Source of the DNA: UBA1563 sp041667115
Lineage (GTDB): Bacteria; Bacteroidota; Ignavibacteria; Ignavibacteriales; Ignavibacteriaceae
Assembly (NCBI GenBank): GCA_041667115.1
Contig: JBAYFO010000008.1
Coordinates: 1 to 64,000 of the forward strand
Length of the DNA stretch: 64,000 bases
Direction: 5' to 3'
Shown here: one piece after another, positions 18,701 to 27,505 of the stretch
How positions within the stretch are numbered: the first letter of the stretch is position 1
How the letters are laid out: each line of letters starts with the position of its first letter
Notes under the pieces: model-generated
The model's input: only the letters and a program-made list of their open reading frames with translations
Databases searched by the model: none
Told to the model about the DNA's origin: nothing
Translations under genes and position numbers: made by a program

Positions 18701-21081
18701 TTCGGGTTAATAGTTTTATAAAAATGTTTAAAGTTTCCTCCAATGGGTGGAGGTGAAACAAAATTATCTATTACATAATTGTTTACTTCACGAAGTTGAT
18801 CCAACTGGCTCTGATTATCTCCAGTTCCACCTGAAAAGAAGATATATCGTTTATTCCAACTATCAGAAGCACGGGAAACATAGTTGATGTGTTTTGTCAT
18901 GTAATAAGTTAATTCTTGTTCGGAGGTTACCGGTATTCTTCCAATATTCATCTGCGGGATATAAGCGCCGGTAGTATCCCACGTTACAAACCAATTGTCG
19001 CTTACCGAAGCCCCGAAAGATGGGACGAAATTGTATTTTGGCGGGGTATTCATATATTTGGTTTTATCGCCATGATAGTCATAGGTAGCTCCGCCAATTA
19101 AACAGACGTATTTTGGTAAAGGGGTTTGCCAATTGTTATGCGTGGATATTAAAAAATCTCGTATAGCTTCCGGATTAAAATAACCGTAGGAGAATTCATC
19201 ATAAATATCATCAACATCAATTACTTTCGCTGTAACGTTATAGCTGTTTGAAATAAATGAAGTGTAATCATTTGTCTTGTTGAGAAAATTTTTATGTGTA
19301 ATTGCAAGATAATCAGCTTGAGTTTGGAGGTTCCTTAAATTCACAAATTTTTTCGCATAGTATAACATTGGTTCTGAAACGCTACTTGCATTGATAAGAA
19401 TAAATTTATCCTGGCTCGTTAACGTATCAAAGAAAACGATTTCATTATTATTTCTAAGCAACTGATATTTTTTATTTACCTTTCCATATCTCCAAATAAT
19501 AATTGAATCGGAAGAAACATTAGTAATTTTTATTCCCTTGGCAGCCGGTATCGATTCAATAAACGGGAAGGAAAATATCAAAGAATCATTATAAGTACGT
19601 AACCACCTTGGATATTCAACTTCGTACCAATCGAAAATACAAAGGTTAGGTGATGAAGTAGTTGGAAAAGAGTAAATCTTGAGTGTGTTATCCCCATTTG
19701 ACAGAATACTCGAGTTATATACTCCTTTAAGTACTTTCCGGCTGTATTTGTCAATAAATCCTGAATCTTGTAATGCTGAAGAGTTAACTGAAATTGCAAG
19801 AAGGTGGGCATTTTGGTTAATGCTTGAAGCATAACTTTGCTGCTTTGAGAAAACATAAAATGGTTTATCGGGATAAACATCGGAAACAATAAAAGGTGAA
19901 TTTCTTGTTCCCACTCCTAAATTTCCTTCATGCCAGGTTTTATTTTCATACCAATTTGGCATTTCTCTTCTTACCTGATCTGCCATTGAAAAATCAAACC
20001 AATTATTTTTTTCGTAATGAACAATTTCATGATAATATTTCAAAGTATCGGAGGTTTGTCCAGGGTTTCCATTGCTTGCGGTTTGAACACGTAACCCTTC
20101 CATTCCTCCCCATGTCAACCAATATATTGTCGTATCAGAGTAGCGGTCCAAGTATTCATTATAAGGTTCACCATATTGGTTTACTTCGCGATGTTTTCCT
20201 CCCATGTTTCGTTCTCCCACAAACTCAATAAAATCTTCCGAATCGAAGACATTATCATCTTCTCCTTTTACATAAATAGGGACTTCAATCCCTTTTTTAT
20301 AGAGCTTTAAAGTTTTAGGAATGATAGAAGATAAATTTAAATATGGACTCAGATCATTATAAGTCAGGTGGTAAATAGCGTCTTTGCTCACACCGATTTT
20401 TAGGTAAGTAGCATTATAATCAATCCATTTATCAGAGGAATCGCTCCTTCTAAGATTATACCGCACCAATTTAGTATCGTTAAAGTTGATTTTACTTTCG
20501 GAAAAAGAATTTAAATTATTTTGAGTGTTGAATGTTGAGGCAATACTAACGGGATAAATAATTTCCAAATGAAATTTCACAACTCTCCGGACAGAACGTT
20601 TCGCAGGTTCGAAGAGGAATGGTGAAATTGAAAGATGAAGATAACTTTTTCCATCTTTTACTAATTGTCCGTTTACAATTAAGAATTTTGAATTATAAGA
20701 TTTGGGAAGCGAAGTATTATATTCGTAATGAATTTTTTTCTGATTATCAACAGTAATCGTTGGATTAACTTCCGGAATGGCTTCCAAAACTTCTTCACGA
20801 TCAATGACGAATTGAACTTGAGGATTTGTGTTTGCGGCAATAGGAATAAAAATAGTTGCTGCAGGCAGATTAAATTGGTTTGGTTTTGATTCATCCAACG
20901 GGAAATCGAACTGTAATCTCTTTTGTCCGGAAGCTGGTGAGATGTGAAAGTTAAAATCATTTTGATAATAAAGGATATGCTTGTTTCCCTTCACATTTTC
21001 AGATGTAAGGGAGACTTGAGACAGAATATTAAAACTGTAATTATAAAGAAATAAAATTATTAATAAGTATTGTTTCTTCAT
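15763..21081 (-). CDS. PorU-like C25 peptidase with its own sorting tail
   Basis: 1772 residues, much longer than typical PorU (about 1100-1200). A signal peptide is followed by a PorU-like N-terminal beta region, then a gingipain-type C25 protease domain. Its catalytic His lies in YLGHSGTQTW and its Cys in FGCSTARFGEPD. CARDB-like beta modules follow (SISVKFQTLPELATNYQVV, LDLKFYVYNIGESSADSF). The C-terminus is a FlgD-like/T9SS tail (NYPNPIKENTHFTF ... GNSLANGVYLYKV). PorU is the sortase that removes sorting tails and attaches cargo to the surface. Here the protein carries such a tail itself, so it could be the sortase or a secreted gingipain-like protease; I favour PorU-like. Confidence 0.8.
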   Translation of the reverse strand: MKKQYLLIILFLYNYSFNILSQVSLTSENVKGNKHILYYQNDFNFHISPASGQKRLQFDFPLDESKPNQFNLPAATIFIPIAANTNPQVQFVIDREEVLEAIPEVNPTITVDNQKKIHYEYNTSLPKSYNSKFLIVNGQLVKDGKSYLHLSISPFLFEPAKRSVRRVVKFHLEIIYPVSIASTFNTQNNLNSFSESKINFNDTKLVRYNLRRSDSSDKWIDYNATYLKIGVSKDAIYHLTYNDLSPYLNLSSIIPKTLKLYKKGIEVPIYVKGEDDNVFDSEDFIEFVGERNMGGKHREVNQYGEPYNEYLDRYSDTTIYWLTWGGMEGLRVQTASNGNPGQTSDTLKYYHEIVHYEKNNWFDFSMADQVRREMPNWYENKTWHEGNLGVGTRNSPFIVSDVYPDKPFYVFSKQQSYASSINQNAHLLAISVNSSALQDSGFIDKYSRKVLKGVYNSSILSNGDNTLKIYSFPTTSSPNLCIFDWYEVEYPRWLRTYNDSLIFSFPFIESIPAAKGIKITNVSSDSIIIWRYGKVNKKYQLLRNNNEIVFFDTLTSQDKFILINASSVSEPMLYYAKKFVNLRNLQTQADYLAITHKNFLNKTNDYTSFISNSYNVTAKVIDVDDIYDEFSYGYFNPEAIRDFLISTHNNWQTPLPKYVCLIGGATYDYHGDKTKYMNTPPKYNFVPSFGASVSDNWFVTWDTTGAYIPQMNIGRIPVTSEQELTYYMTKHINYVSRASDSWNKRYIFFSGGTGDNQSQLDQLREVNNYVIDNFVSPPPIGGNFKHFYKTINPNTNFGPYSEAEFQKTIDEGSVFISYLGHSGTQTWDNSITTPTQLKSKGFGSPLITDFGCSTARFGEPDVTSFSQLFVVSNEGEAIAYIGNSSLGFLSTSLLGPKLFYEKVLKDSVTTISEALKLAKLKMLQTYGNTGVYQLFALTNTLIGDPIVQLPIPKKPNLSITASDIHINSTNPSDLMDSLSVSLNYYNYGKVTNDSFSIVMNDAIADTNNFSFSVIKSLPNFSDSMKISIPIRKKPGEHTFSIHLDANNSVDELSEVDNSVSIKYLVVGSTIKTMVTQPVENGLGDLLRLINPASKQQSDSLEIDFATNDSFENSQVVNKSLDTLFTSLSTANLQKETRYWARTKTSGNEQFGSSFSFIKTNDNKYFLSDSLSFSKSTLTNLQYLNKSILFDSITTVFSATSAGFSDGNSASIQKNSKNYIPENTLRGHHVCLFDDSSFEFISYRRFDVFGGGTTEINNYINFLNTLSDKDIVVIAVSDEGSVSSTALKSQIKSLGSIYIDSLEFRGSWAIIGKKGATPGSVPEAFSKPTQGSVAINSTYYVPNKNGRLLTSEIGPVGKWDSLSIEQLNSNQLISSYRPLGIRDDGTIDTLNALSVINNVANLGSIDANIYPKIKVLSEFRTDSDSVSPNLSSISVKFQTLPELATNYQVVSVSRDTVIQGDSLDLKFYVYNIGESSADSFKVLVDVMKEDNSSRQLLDTVIASLDTMQRTLFTLNYMTNKTDGKGNMGFKIKIDPENHVRELYKDNNEFTIPFYTKPDTNVVSVSASTVSVTFDNTEILNGDFVSSNPNIKVDLKYPTWFSVSDTSSLSLLLDNQKIPFDQLNIKNDSANRTLTFEVNPSLDNGEHQFKIFGNNVYGKLDNQPGFERVFVVSSDLAIMNCYNYPNPIKENTHFTFKLPQVPEELTIRIYTIAGRLVKEIKKSSSELNIDFNRIYWDTKDQDGNSLANGVYLYKVIVKKNGKSESVTQKLAIVK

Positions 21082-21128
21082 TGCTTAGATCGAGGATGTA
21101 GTTTATTGATCAAAATTGAACCTTACAA

Positions 21129-21869
21129 ATGTATATAAACGAAATTAAAATAAATAATATAAAAGACGTTGGTTTGTTTAAGAAAGAACTGGAGTTTCTG
21201 TTAAGCGAACGAAAGACAAACTTAATAGTAACATTTAATTTAGATTTTTTGAGAATCTCGGCAGAAAATAACACATTCAAAGATGTTTGTAAAAACGCAC
21301 AAATTGTACTGGCGGATGGAGTTGGAATTACTTCTCTTCTCAAACTAAAATATGGGATATCTCTTCATCGATTAACGGGGAATGATTTATTTCAAGTACT
21401 TTTAGAAATTGCCAACGATAAAAAGTTAAGGTTAGCTTTGGTAGGTTCTACCACAAAATCGTTAGAGGTTTTGGGAATCAAATTGGGAAAAACTTTTCCT
21501 AACATCTCATTACTAACAATCTCTCCTCCGTTTTTATTTGAAACAGAAGAATCAACTAACAATAAAGTTATTGACGAATTGAAAAACTTCCAACCGGATA
21601 TTTTAATTGCGGCATTAGGATGTCCAAGGCAAGAAATCTGGCTTTCTGAAAATATGAATACAATAAACGCAAGAATAAATGTTGGTGTTGGTGCAGCGCT
21701 AGATTTTTATTCTGGAATGAAAAAAAGAGCCCCTGTATTCCTGCAAAAAATTGGACTCGAGTGGGTATGGAGACTATTTTCAGAACCGAATAGATTAGTT
21801 AAAAGATATGTTTTTCTTGATCTTCCTTTTTTTATAAGATTAATTATAAAAGGGAGAAATATATTTTGA
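21129..21869 (+). CDS. WecG/TagA/CpsF family glycosyltransferase
   Basis: 246 residues. Signatures of the family are present: VTFNLDFLRIS near the N-terminus, ADGVGITSLLK, RLTGNDLF, and ILIAALGCPRQEIWLSEN followed by GVGAALDFYSGMKKRAP. These GT26 enzymes transfer N-acetylmannosamine-type sugars to lipid-linked carriers for polysaccharide or teichoic-acid-like polymers on the inner face of the membrane. The gene is divergent from the PorU-like gene with about 48 bp between them. No other polysaccharide genes are nearby. Confidence 0.9.
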   Translation: MYINEIKINNIKDVGLFKKELEFLLSERKTNLIVTFNLDFLRISAENNTFKDVCKNAQIVLADGVGITSLLKLKYGISLHRLTGNDLFQVLLEIANDKKLRLALVGSTTKSLEVLGIKLGKTFPNISLLTISPPFLFETEESTNNKVIDELKNFQPDILIAALGCPRQEIWLSENMNTINARINVGVGAALDFYSGMKKRAPVFLQKIGLEWVWRLFSEPNRLVKRYVFLDLPFFIRLIIKGRNIF

Positions 21870-22045
21870 GCGCCCACCGATTTTAATTCCTTATCGAAGT
21901 TAAGGTTTGGTGCATTTCATATTATTGTTTTTATAACTTCCCGAAGAGGAAATCTTATCAATAAAAAACTGACCCATTCAGTGTTCCTTGTTCTTTATTT
22001 GATATTCTTTTTTCTTCAGACAAAGTCGAGTTCTGGAATTCAGTA

Positions 22046-22882
22046 TTAATAAATCGGATCCATCCCGTATTTACCGCAAGCGTACATCATCAACAAGGCG
22101 GAAAGATCAACAAGCGCTTTTTTCTGGTCGTCAATATAAATTACGAGGTCGTAGACTTCTGCAACAAAACTTAAATTCTTTAATACTTTTCTTAATTCCT
22201 GGTACGTTGGAGTACCGTGCCAGTTAGCGGTTTCGTGCACGAGGATTTTTTCATAACGGCGTAAAAATTCGTTAAAGGAAATTGTCTTGTAACTATTTGG
22301 AAACTGGGGGCGGCAGATGGAAATGAGATCATTAAAATAAGTGTCCCATTTTTCAGCAAGATTTTTATTCCGTTCGCGCATAACATAGCGGGCTTTTTCT
22401 AATGAGAAGTGAGCTTTTGTAGAAACTTTTAGCTTCGGTACAACCGCATATCCGTCGTAACTTCTTTCGTTGGTTTCCTCATCAAAGTATTTCCATCTTT
22501 TTAAAAGCTGCGTAGGAGTAGTAATGACGATTACTTTATCCAAGGCACTATCCACGACAATATATTTATTTTGCTGAAAAGTGATCACTGTAAACCAGTG
22601 TTCCCAATTGTCAACGCTTAGTACGCAAGGATACCCATCTTTCAGATGTTCGTTTAAAACTTTTAAAGCTTCTTTGGGAATTTCGCGCCTGAAGTATTTC
22701 ATTTTACAGTTGTAAGCTTTTGCAGCTTTTGCTAGTCCTATTTCATCAGTTCCGTACCACCAATTACTTCCGGCTTTTTTACCGATCTCATTTTCATTTT
22801 GGAATTGTCCAAGCATAACTAAGGCATATTTTAAGGCAAAAGGACCGCACTGATATTTGTAAGGTTGAGGATAGAAACTCAT
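22046..22882 (-). CDS. C39-like papain-fold cysteine peptidase domain protein
   Basis: 278 residues without a signal peptide. The N-terminal half looks like a C39 peptidase: Gln11-Cys12 in YQCGPFALKYAL, His95 in NWEHWFTVI and Asp111 in YIVVDSALD. The C-terminal half (about 150-278) is helical and unrecognised. C39 domains usually cleave double-glycine leaders or act as papain-like hydrolases. It is divergently transcribed from an ATP-grasp ligase gene 86 bp away, suggesting a functional pair. A leader-peptide substrate gene was not found nearby. Confidence 0.7.
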   Translation of the reverse strand: MSFYPQPYKYQCGPFALKYALVMLGQFQNENEIGKKAGSNWWYGTDEIGLAKAAKAYNCKMKYFRREIPKEALKVLNEHLKDGYPCVLSVDNWEHWFTVITFQQNKYIVVDSALDKVIVITTPTQLLKRWKYFDEETNERSYDGYAVVPKLKVSTKAHFSLEKARYVMRERNKNLAEKWDTYFNDLISICRPQFPNSYKTISFNEFLRRYEKILVHETANWHGTPTYQELRKVLKNLSFVAEVYDLVIYIDDQKKALVDLSALLMMYACGKYGMDPIY

Positions 22883-22968
22883 AGACGCTGTTCTAAGTTT
22901 TTAATTATAAATTGTTTATCGTAAATTTAATTCAACAAAATGAATTTATCGAGATATATTTTATAAAG

Positions 22969-24066
22969 ATGAAGAAAAAACAGACCGTAGCCGTAATTTA
23001 TAACGAACCTTCCCCCGAGTTGTACGTAAAACGAGACGTTCCAAATCTGGAAAAGCTCAATTTTATCCCCTATTTCGAGATTGAGGATAAAACCCCGATG
23101 GAGGAATATGAGGTATTTGCTCAAAAAATTGAAGCCCGTGGTTATAATTGCTATACGCTGAATTTGATGGATGACTTTCACTTGTTGATAAATAGGTTAA
23201 CTGAGGACCGCCCCGATGTTATTTTCAATTTTGTAGAGTTGTTCCATAACAATCCTAAACTTGAAATGAATGTGACTGGAATATTTGAGCTTTTGGAAAT
23301 TCCTTTTACCGGAGCCCCGCCCTTGGCGCTGGCAAATTGTCAAAGCAAAGTATTTACAAAAAGGATGCTTTCTTCGTATGGAATAGCCACTCCGGAATTC
23401 CAGTTAATAAAAACTTTTTCTGAAAAATATAAACACTCACTCCGCTTTCCTATTATCGTAAAGCCTGCGTTTGAAGATGCCAGCGTAGGGATTGATTACA
23501 ACGCCGTTGTTCATAATAAGGCGGAATTGAACGCAAAGATAAATTACATTTTCGGTGAATTTAAACAAGCCGCGTTAATTGAAGAATTTATAGACGGACG
23601 GGAATTAAACGTTGCGGTAATGGGAGATGAAAATCCGGTAGTGCTTCCTATCAGCGAGATAGATTTTTCAGCAATGCCCGATCATTTTCCGAATATTGTA
23701 AGTTACCAGGCAAAGTGGGATCCGCTTCACGAAGCATATCATAAAACAATTCCAATTTGTCCGTCGATACTGCCGAAGAAAATTCAGGCGAAAGCGGAAA
23801 AGATAGCGTTAACTGCTTTTAAGGCGATGGGTGTACGCGATTACGCACGGATTGATATGCGGCTTTCTAAAGATAATGAACTTTTTGTACTGGAAGTAAA
23901 CCCGAATCCCGATTTAACTGAAGGGGCAGGGTTTATGCGTTCGGTAGAAGCTGCCGGAATTGAGTATGATGAAATGCTTGAGAAAATAATTCAATTTGCA
24001 TTGTTGCGCGGGGAAAAATATAAGAACCATGGGAAGGTTATAAAAAAACCTTCGAAGAAAAATTAA
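22969..24066 (+). CDS. D-Ala-D-Ala-ligase-like ATP-grasp protein
   Basis: 365 residues from the ATG at 22969 (an upstream TTG in frame is unlikely). The D-alanine-D-alanine ligase-type fold is visible: FNFVELFHNNPKLEMNVTGIFELLEIPFTG, then KPAFEDASVGI (ATP binding), EEFIDGRELNVAVMG, and the metal-binding FVLEVNPNPDLT. The segment YARIDMRLS also fits. It differs from housekeeping Ddl in the acceptor region and probably joins another carboxylate to an amine. It is paired divergently with a C39-like peptidase gene. Confidence 0.8.
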   Translation: MKKKQTVAVIYNEPSPELYVKRDVPNLEKLNFIPYFEIEDKTPMEEYEVFAQKIEARGYNCYTLNLMDDFHLLINRLTEDRPDVIFNFVELFHNNPKLEMNVTGIFELLEIPFTGAPPLALANCQSKVFTKRMLSSYGIATPEFQLIKTFSEKYKHSLRFPIIVKPAFEDASVGIDYNAVVHNKAELNAKINYIFGEFKQAALIEEFIDGRELNVAVMGDENPVVLPISEIDFSAMPDHFPNIVSYQAKWDPLHEAYHKTIPICPSILPKKIQAKAEKIALTAFKAMGVRDYARIDMRLSKDNELFVLEVNPNPDLTEGAGFMRSVEAAGIEYDEMLEKIIQFALLRGEKYKNHGKVIKKPSKKN

Positions 24067-24080
24067 TTTCTGCGAAGGTT
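24042..24080 (-). terminator. rho-independent terminator of the minus-strand lipoprotein gene
   Basis: AACCTTCG ... CGAAGGTT forms an 8-bp stem. Read on the minus strand it is followed by a run of seven T. It lies just past the stop of the minus-strand gene ending at 24125 and overlaps the 3' end of the convergent ATP-grasp gene. Confidence 0.7.
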
Positions 24081-24124
24081 TCTGAAAATATAAAAATCTC
24101 TTTTCTTCGGAAGTGTAAAGTAAA

Positions 24125-24544
24125 CTAAAATGCTGCGTCTACATCTGGAAACCTATTCCAGCTTCCAGTATACATATCAATAATTAATGGAATTCCTGCA
24201 CAAAGCACATCAAGAAACGCCCAACCAAAGCCAATTTTAGGATAAAGGGAAACGATTTTTTCTTTATCCTGATATTTTAAGTGGAGGGTATAATATTTAT
24301 TGTTCCTCAGAGAAATCGTCTTTGATGTTTTATCTATAAAAGATCCTCCATCTTTAGGAATAAGAATTCGAACCGTTTGTGTTTTTACAAAGATTTCAGC
24401 CCCATGCTGGTCGACCACACGAATACTGTCAGGAGCATTGTTTAGTGTGATTGTATCTTCATACCCTTTTAACAAGGTTGCACAATTAAATGATAAAAAA
24501 GAAAATAAAACGAGCGCAACATTTATAATAACTAAGCGTTTCAT
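24125..24544 (-). CDS. small lipoprotein, unknown
   Basis: 139 residues from the ATG at 24544. The signal sequence ends with a lipobox-like LSFNC, followed by a beta-rich domain (SIRVVDQHGAEIFV) and a short hydrophobic segment near the C-terminus (FGWAFLDVLCAGIPLIIDMY). It starts 18 bp after the DUF6580 gene and is likely in the same transcript. Its pattern (Cys, beta domain, then a glycine-containing hydrophobic stretch ending YTGSW) is common in small envelope lipoproteins of Bacteroidota. Function is unknown. Confidence 0.7.
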   Translation of the reverse strand: MKRLVIINVALVLFSFLSFNCATLLKGYEDTITLNNAPDSIRVVDQHGAEIFVKTQTVRILIPKDGGSFIDKTSKTISLRNNKYYTLHLKYQDKEKIVSLYPKIGFGWAFLDVLCAGIPLIIDMYTGSWNRFPDVDAAF

Positions 24545-24562
24545 AAACAACCCTCAAATAAA

Positions 24563-25090
24563 TTAACGAACTTTTACCACCTGTGGCAATTTTACTTTCA
24601 CCAATTCATAAACTCCAAAGAGCAGTCCTGTATAAAACAGATCGCCCAGCAAAGTATTCTGGAAGAAAGGGATCGCAGCGGTAAAGCAGAGCAGTAGCCC
24701 GGCTAAATCTTTTGTATAGAGCGTACCTAAAGCCCACATTCCAAAATTTGTTATTACAAAAAAGAGAATTGAAGAACCGACAGAGGCAAGCGCCACGGTT
24801 CCGACCGATTTTTTGTTCTTAATAAGGAATCCGATTCCAACTATTAATATAAAACTGAGATAAACGGTTATCATTTGCGGATGCAAACCGATAACTAAAT
24901 CAGAAAGAAACATTGCTAAAACCGGAACGGCAAAAGCAAATTTCTTTTCATCAAAATAAACGGCGGCAAATAATGCCATCCCTGTTATTGGCGCAAAGTT
25001 TAACGGATGGGGAATCAACCTGCTGATCGCTGCAAGTAGAATCAATCCAGTTAATACAAAAAATTTATTTGAGAATATTTTTTCTTTCAT
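24563..25090 (-). CDS. DUF6580 family putative transport protein
   Basis: 175-residue membrane protein with about five hydrophobic helices. The conserved SRLIPHPLNFAPITGMALFAA at residues 23-43 and the following FSDLVIGLHPQM-like segment (here LSDLVIGLHPQM) fit DUF6580. These proteins resemble S-components of ECF transporters. It lies downstream of btuB on the same strand, which makes a role in B12 (or precursor) transport across the inner membrane a reasonable guess. A 200-bp gap with hairpins separates the two genes. Confidence 0.7.
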   Translation of the reverse strand: MKEKIFSNKFFVLTGLILLAAISRLIPHPLNFAPITGMALFAAVYFDEKKFAFAVPVLAMFLSDLVIGLHPQMITVYLSFILIVGIGFLIKNKKSVGTVALASVGSSILFFVITNFGMWALGTLYTKDLAGLLLCFTAAIPFFQNTLLGDLFYTGLLFGVYELVKVKLPQVVKVR

Positions 25091-25178
25091 GAGAGTTCCT
25101 TTTCTTACTTGTTCAAAATTACAAAAAAAAATGAAATGTTTAGTTAAAAATTTATTTTATCTGTTTCGTCATTAAATC

Positions 25179-25246
25179 GGAACGGTCTCGACCGTTCCCT
25201 ACATTTTGAAACAAAAATATATCGTAGGGAACGCTCGCGAGCGTTC
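25179..25246. repeat. pair of REP-like palindromes
   Basis: Two perfect palindromes, GGAACGGTCTCGACCGTTCC (25179-25198) and GAACGCTCGCGAGCGTTC (25229-25246), lie 30 bp apart in the gap between btuB and the DUF6580 gene. They also form an outer inverted pair (CGTTCCCTAC / GTAGGGAACG). The arrangement is like a REP/BIME element; it may attenuate transcription between the two genes. Confidence 0.75.
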
Positions 25247-25293
25247 TGTTAAATTTTATAGAATGACTGATGACCATTGACTAATACCTATGT

Positions 25294-27237
25294 TTAAAGT
25301 GAAAAATTAATTCCGGCGTAAACTGCTCGCCGTTCTGTTCCGTAGCCAAAAATCTCTTCATACTTTTTATCAAAAATATTGTGCAGCTTCCCGAAAATTT
25401 CCAACCCGCTGGTAAGTTTATAAGAAGCTGATAAGTTAACCAAAGTATAACTTGCTAATTGAATACGCTGCACGGGAAAGGTTGAAAAATCTTTATCGTC
25501 CCGAACTCCCGTGTACAAAACATCAAACCCGAGATTAAAATTTTTATTCAGGAAGAAAAACGTTGAAAAGGTTGCTTTATCTTTTGGTCTGCGGAGCAAC
25601 GGCAAATCTTTGTCCGGGCTATTCTCGCTTTTATCTTTAGTATTTGTTAACGTATAAGTAAAATTGAAAGCGGCAAATCCGTTTGATTTATATTTTAAGC
25701 CGAACTCAATTCCATTTGCTTCAGCCTTTGCAAGGTTGATTGTTTTAAAGGTTGCGTTATCGAAACTGAATAAATTATCAAAGTGATTGGTGAAGTAGGA
25801 AACTTCAAATGATAACTTATCTTGCAATAAAAATTGTTCTACGCCAAGATCCCAACCGGTACTTTTTTCCGGTTTTAGATCGGCGTTACCGTAACCGGGA
25901 TCAAAGAGATAAAATAGTGATGGAGCTTTGAATCCCGTTCCGTACGCTGCGCGTATTTTTGTTCCGGTTCCTTCTACAAAATAAACGGGAGCGATGCGGT
26001 ACGTTGTAACGGAGCCAAACATTTTATGTTTATCGTAACGGACACCAACGGTTGCGTTAAAATTTTTAATTATAGAAACCTGGTCTTGCGCATAAAGACC
26101 AAACGTTGTTGTGCTGATCTTCGGGAAGAAACTGTCGAATGGTCCCCAATCGCTGTTTGAGTAATAATCGGACACCGCAACTTCTTCTTCCGCTTCGGCG
26201 CCAAAAGTTATCCGTTGAGCTTCAAAGAAGGATAAAGTATTGAGCCATTCAATTTTCTTTTTTGTTCCGTCATATCGTGCATCGGAGAAGGTAGCCGGAC
26301 GCCGAGAGTCAACGCCGTCTACATATTTTCTAAAATTGCGCAGATAATCGAATGAAAGAGACTGCGTCCATTGTTTATCGAATAAAGAAAAATCGAGAGT
26401 AGTTTTTATTACCGATTCTTGCAGTGAATAAGAATAGTTCGGGTCGTCTCCGTTTATTCCGCCGCTGAAATCATAGTCAGTATTGGCTTTGTTGAAGCGG
26501 AGGAGAAGAGATAATAAAATATCTTTTGGGAGAGCATATTGAAGCTTTGATGTGAACGAAGAAGTTTTGTATCCGTCGGCTTCGGTATTTCCGTATGCTT
26601 CCGAAGCTGAAGAAAACCCTTTCGTTTTGAAATCGTTAGCCGAGACGAGATAGCTTAACTCGTTTACTCTACCGGAAACAGAAGCGCTTGAACGCAAACT
26701 GCTATATGAACCGGCTTCAAGATGAGCATGCACATTTAAGTTTTGAGAGAATTTTCTTGTGTAGATTGAGATAACACCCGCAAGTGCATCCGAACCGTAC
26801 AGCGTGCTTTGCGGTCCGCGGAGAATTTCGATCCGTTCAATATCATCCGCTTGAAGATTGGAGAAATCAAACGCATTTGAAATATCGCCCGGGTTATTCA
26901 TTTCAACACCGTCTAGCAGTACAAGCGTTTGCCCGGAGTTAGCACCGCGAGTAAAAACAGTAGCAAGTTTTCCCGCGCCCCCTTGTTGCAACATAAAAAT
27001 TCCGGGAACATCGGAAAGTAATTCGAGAACCGTTCCTTTTTGTGAGAGTTCAATTTCGGCTCTATCAATTACGGTTACGGCAGAACCGATTTGCGTTGCC
27101 GGTGTTGGCGTTTTTGTTGCTGAAACTACCACATCGGAAAGATGATATGTTCGGAGAGAATCGTTACCCGGTTTTTCTCCTTCCGCATTTACAACGGAAA
27201 TGAGGAAGACAAGAGAAAGAAAAATTTTGTGCACCAT
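25294..27237 (-). CDS. btuB: TonB-dependent vitamin B12 receptor
   Basis: 647 residues. A signal peptide is followed by a TonB-box-like segment (LSDVVVSATKTPTPATQIGS) and a plug domain with VTVIDRAEIE, LLSDVPGIFMLQQGG, LLDGVEMNNPGD and RIEILRGPQSTLYGSDALAGVI. The rest is a 22-strand barrel ending in the aromatic-rich VYAGINFSL. TonB-dependent receptors of this type import cobalamin. The cobalamin riboswitch just upstream supports the substrate directly. A good AAAGGAG ribosome-binding site precedes the ATG. Confidence 0.93.
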   Translation of the reverse strand: MVHKIFLSLVFLISVVNAEGEKPGNDSLRTYHLSDVVVSATKTPTPATQIGSAVTVIDRAEIELSQKGTVLELLSDVPGIFMLQQGGAGKLATVFTRGANSGQTLVLLDGVEMNNPGDISNAFDFSNLQADDIERIEILRGPQSTLYGSDALAGVISIYTRKFSQNLNVHAHLEAGSYSSLRSSASVSGRVNELSYLVSANDFKTKGFSSASEAYGNTEADGYKTSSFTSKLQYALPKDILLSLLLRFNKANTDYDFSGGINGDDPNYSYSLQESVIKTTLDFSLFDKQWTQSLSFDYLRNFRKYVDGVDSRRPATFSDARYDGTKKKIEWLNTLSFFEAQRITFGAEAEEEVAVSDYYSNSDWGPFDSFFPKISTTTFGLYAQDQVSIIKNFNATVGVRYDKHKMFGSVTTYRIAPVYFVEGTGTKIRAAYGTGFKAPSLFYLFDPGYGNADLKPEKSTGWDLGVEQFLLQDKLSFEVSYFTNHFDNLFSFDNATFKTINLAKAEANGIEFGLKYKSNGFAAFNFTYTLTNTKDKSENSPDKDLPLLRRPKDKATFSTFFFLNKNFNLGFDVLYTGVRDDKDFSTFPVQRIQLASYTLVNLSASYKLTSGLEIFGKLHNIFDKKYEEIFGYGTERRAVYAGINFSL

Positions 27238-27364
27238 AGAAGTTACTCCTTTAGTAAAAATAAATTGAATTAAATAAGGTTGTAACTTCGTGGGATGAAA
27301 GAAATGAATTACGAATAGAGAGTACTATTGCGTTAATCCAACCTTACCCGCGAAGGTTGATTAA

Positions 27365-27505
27365 AATTTGTACGGCAGGTCTCCTGACTTTTGACTACAA
27401 GTGTTTTGCGAGCAGTCATTTCACAGTTGCGCGACAGCTCCGGATTCTCACCGGATTCCCTATCATTCCCGTTCTATGCGGGACACCGTAACAATCTTAA
27501 AAGAA
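27365..27505 (-). promoter_or_regulatory. cobalamin (adenosylcobalamin) riboswitch
   Basis: On the minus strand the region carries the B12-box core GAATCCGGTGAGAATCCGG followed by AGCTGTCGCGCAACTGT, and ends in GTCAGGAGACCTGCC, the conserved 3' element of cobalamin riboswitches. The upstream GGTGTCCCGCATAGAACGGGAAT matches the usual P2/P3 region. It is about 130 bp upstream of btuB. A hairpin at 27339-27359 (CAACCTT / AAGGTTG), between the aptamer and the gene, could be part of the expression platform. Binding of B12 should turn btuB off. Confidence 0.95.
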
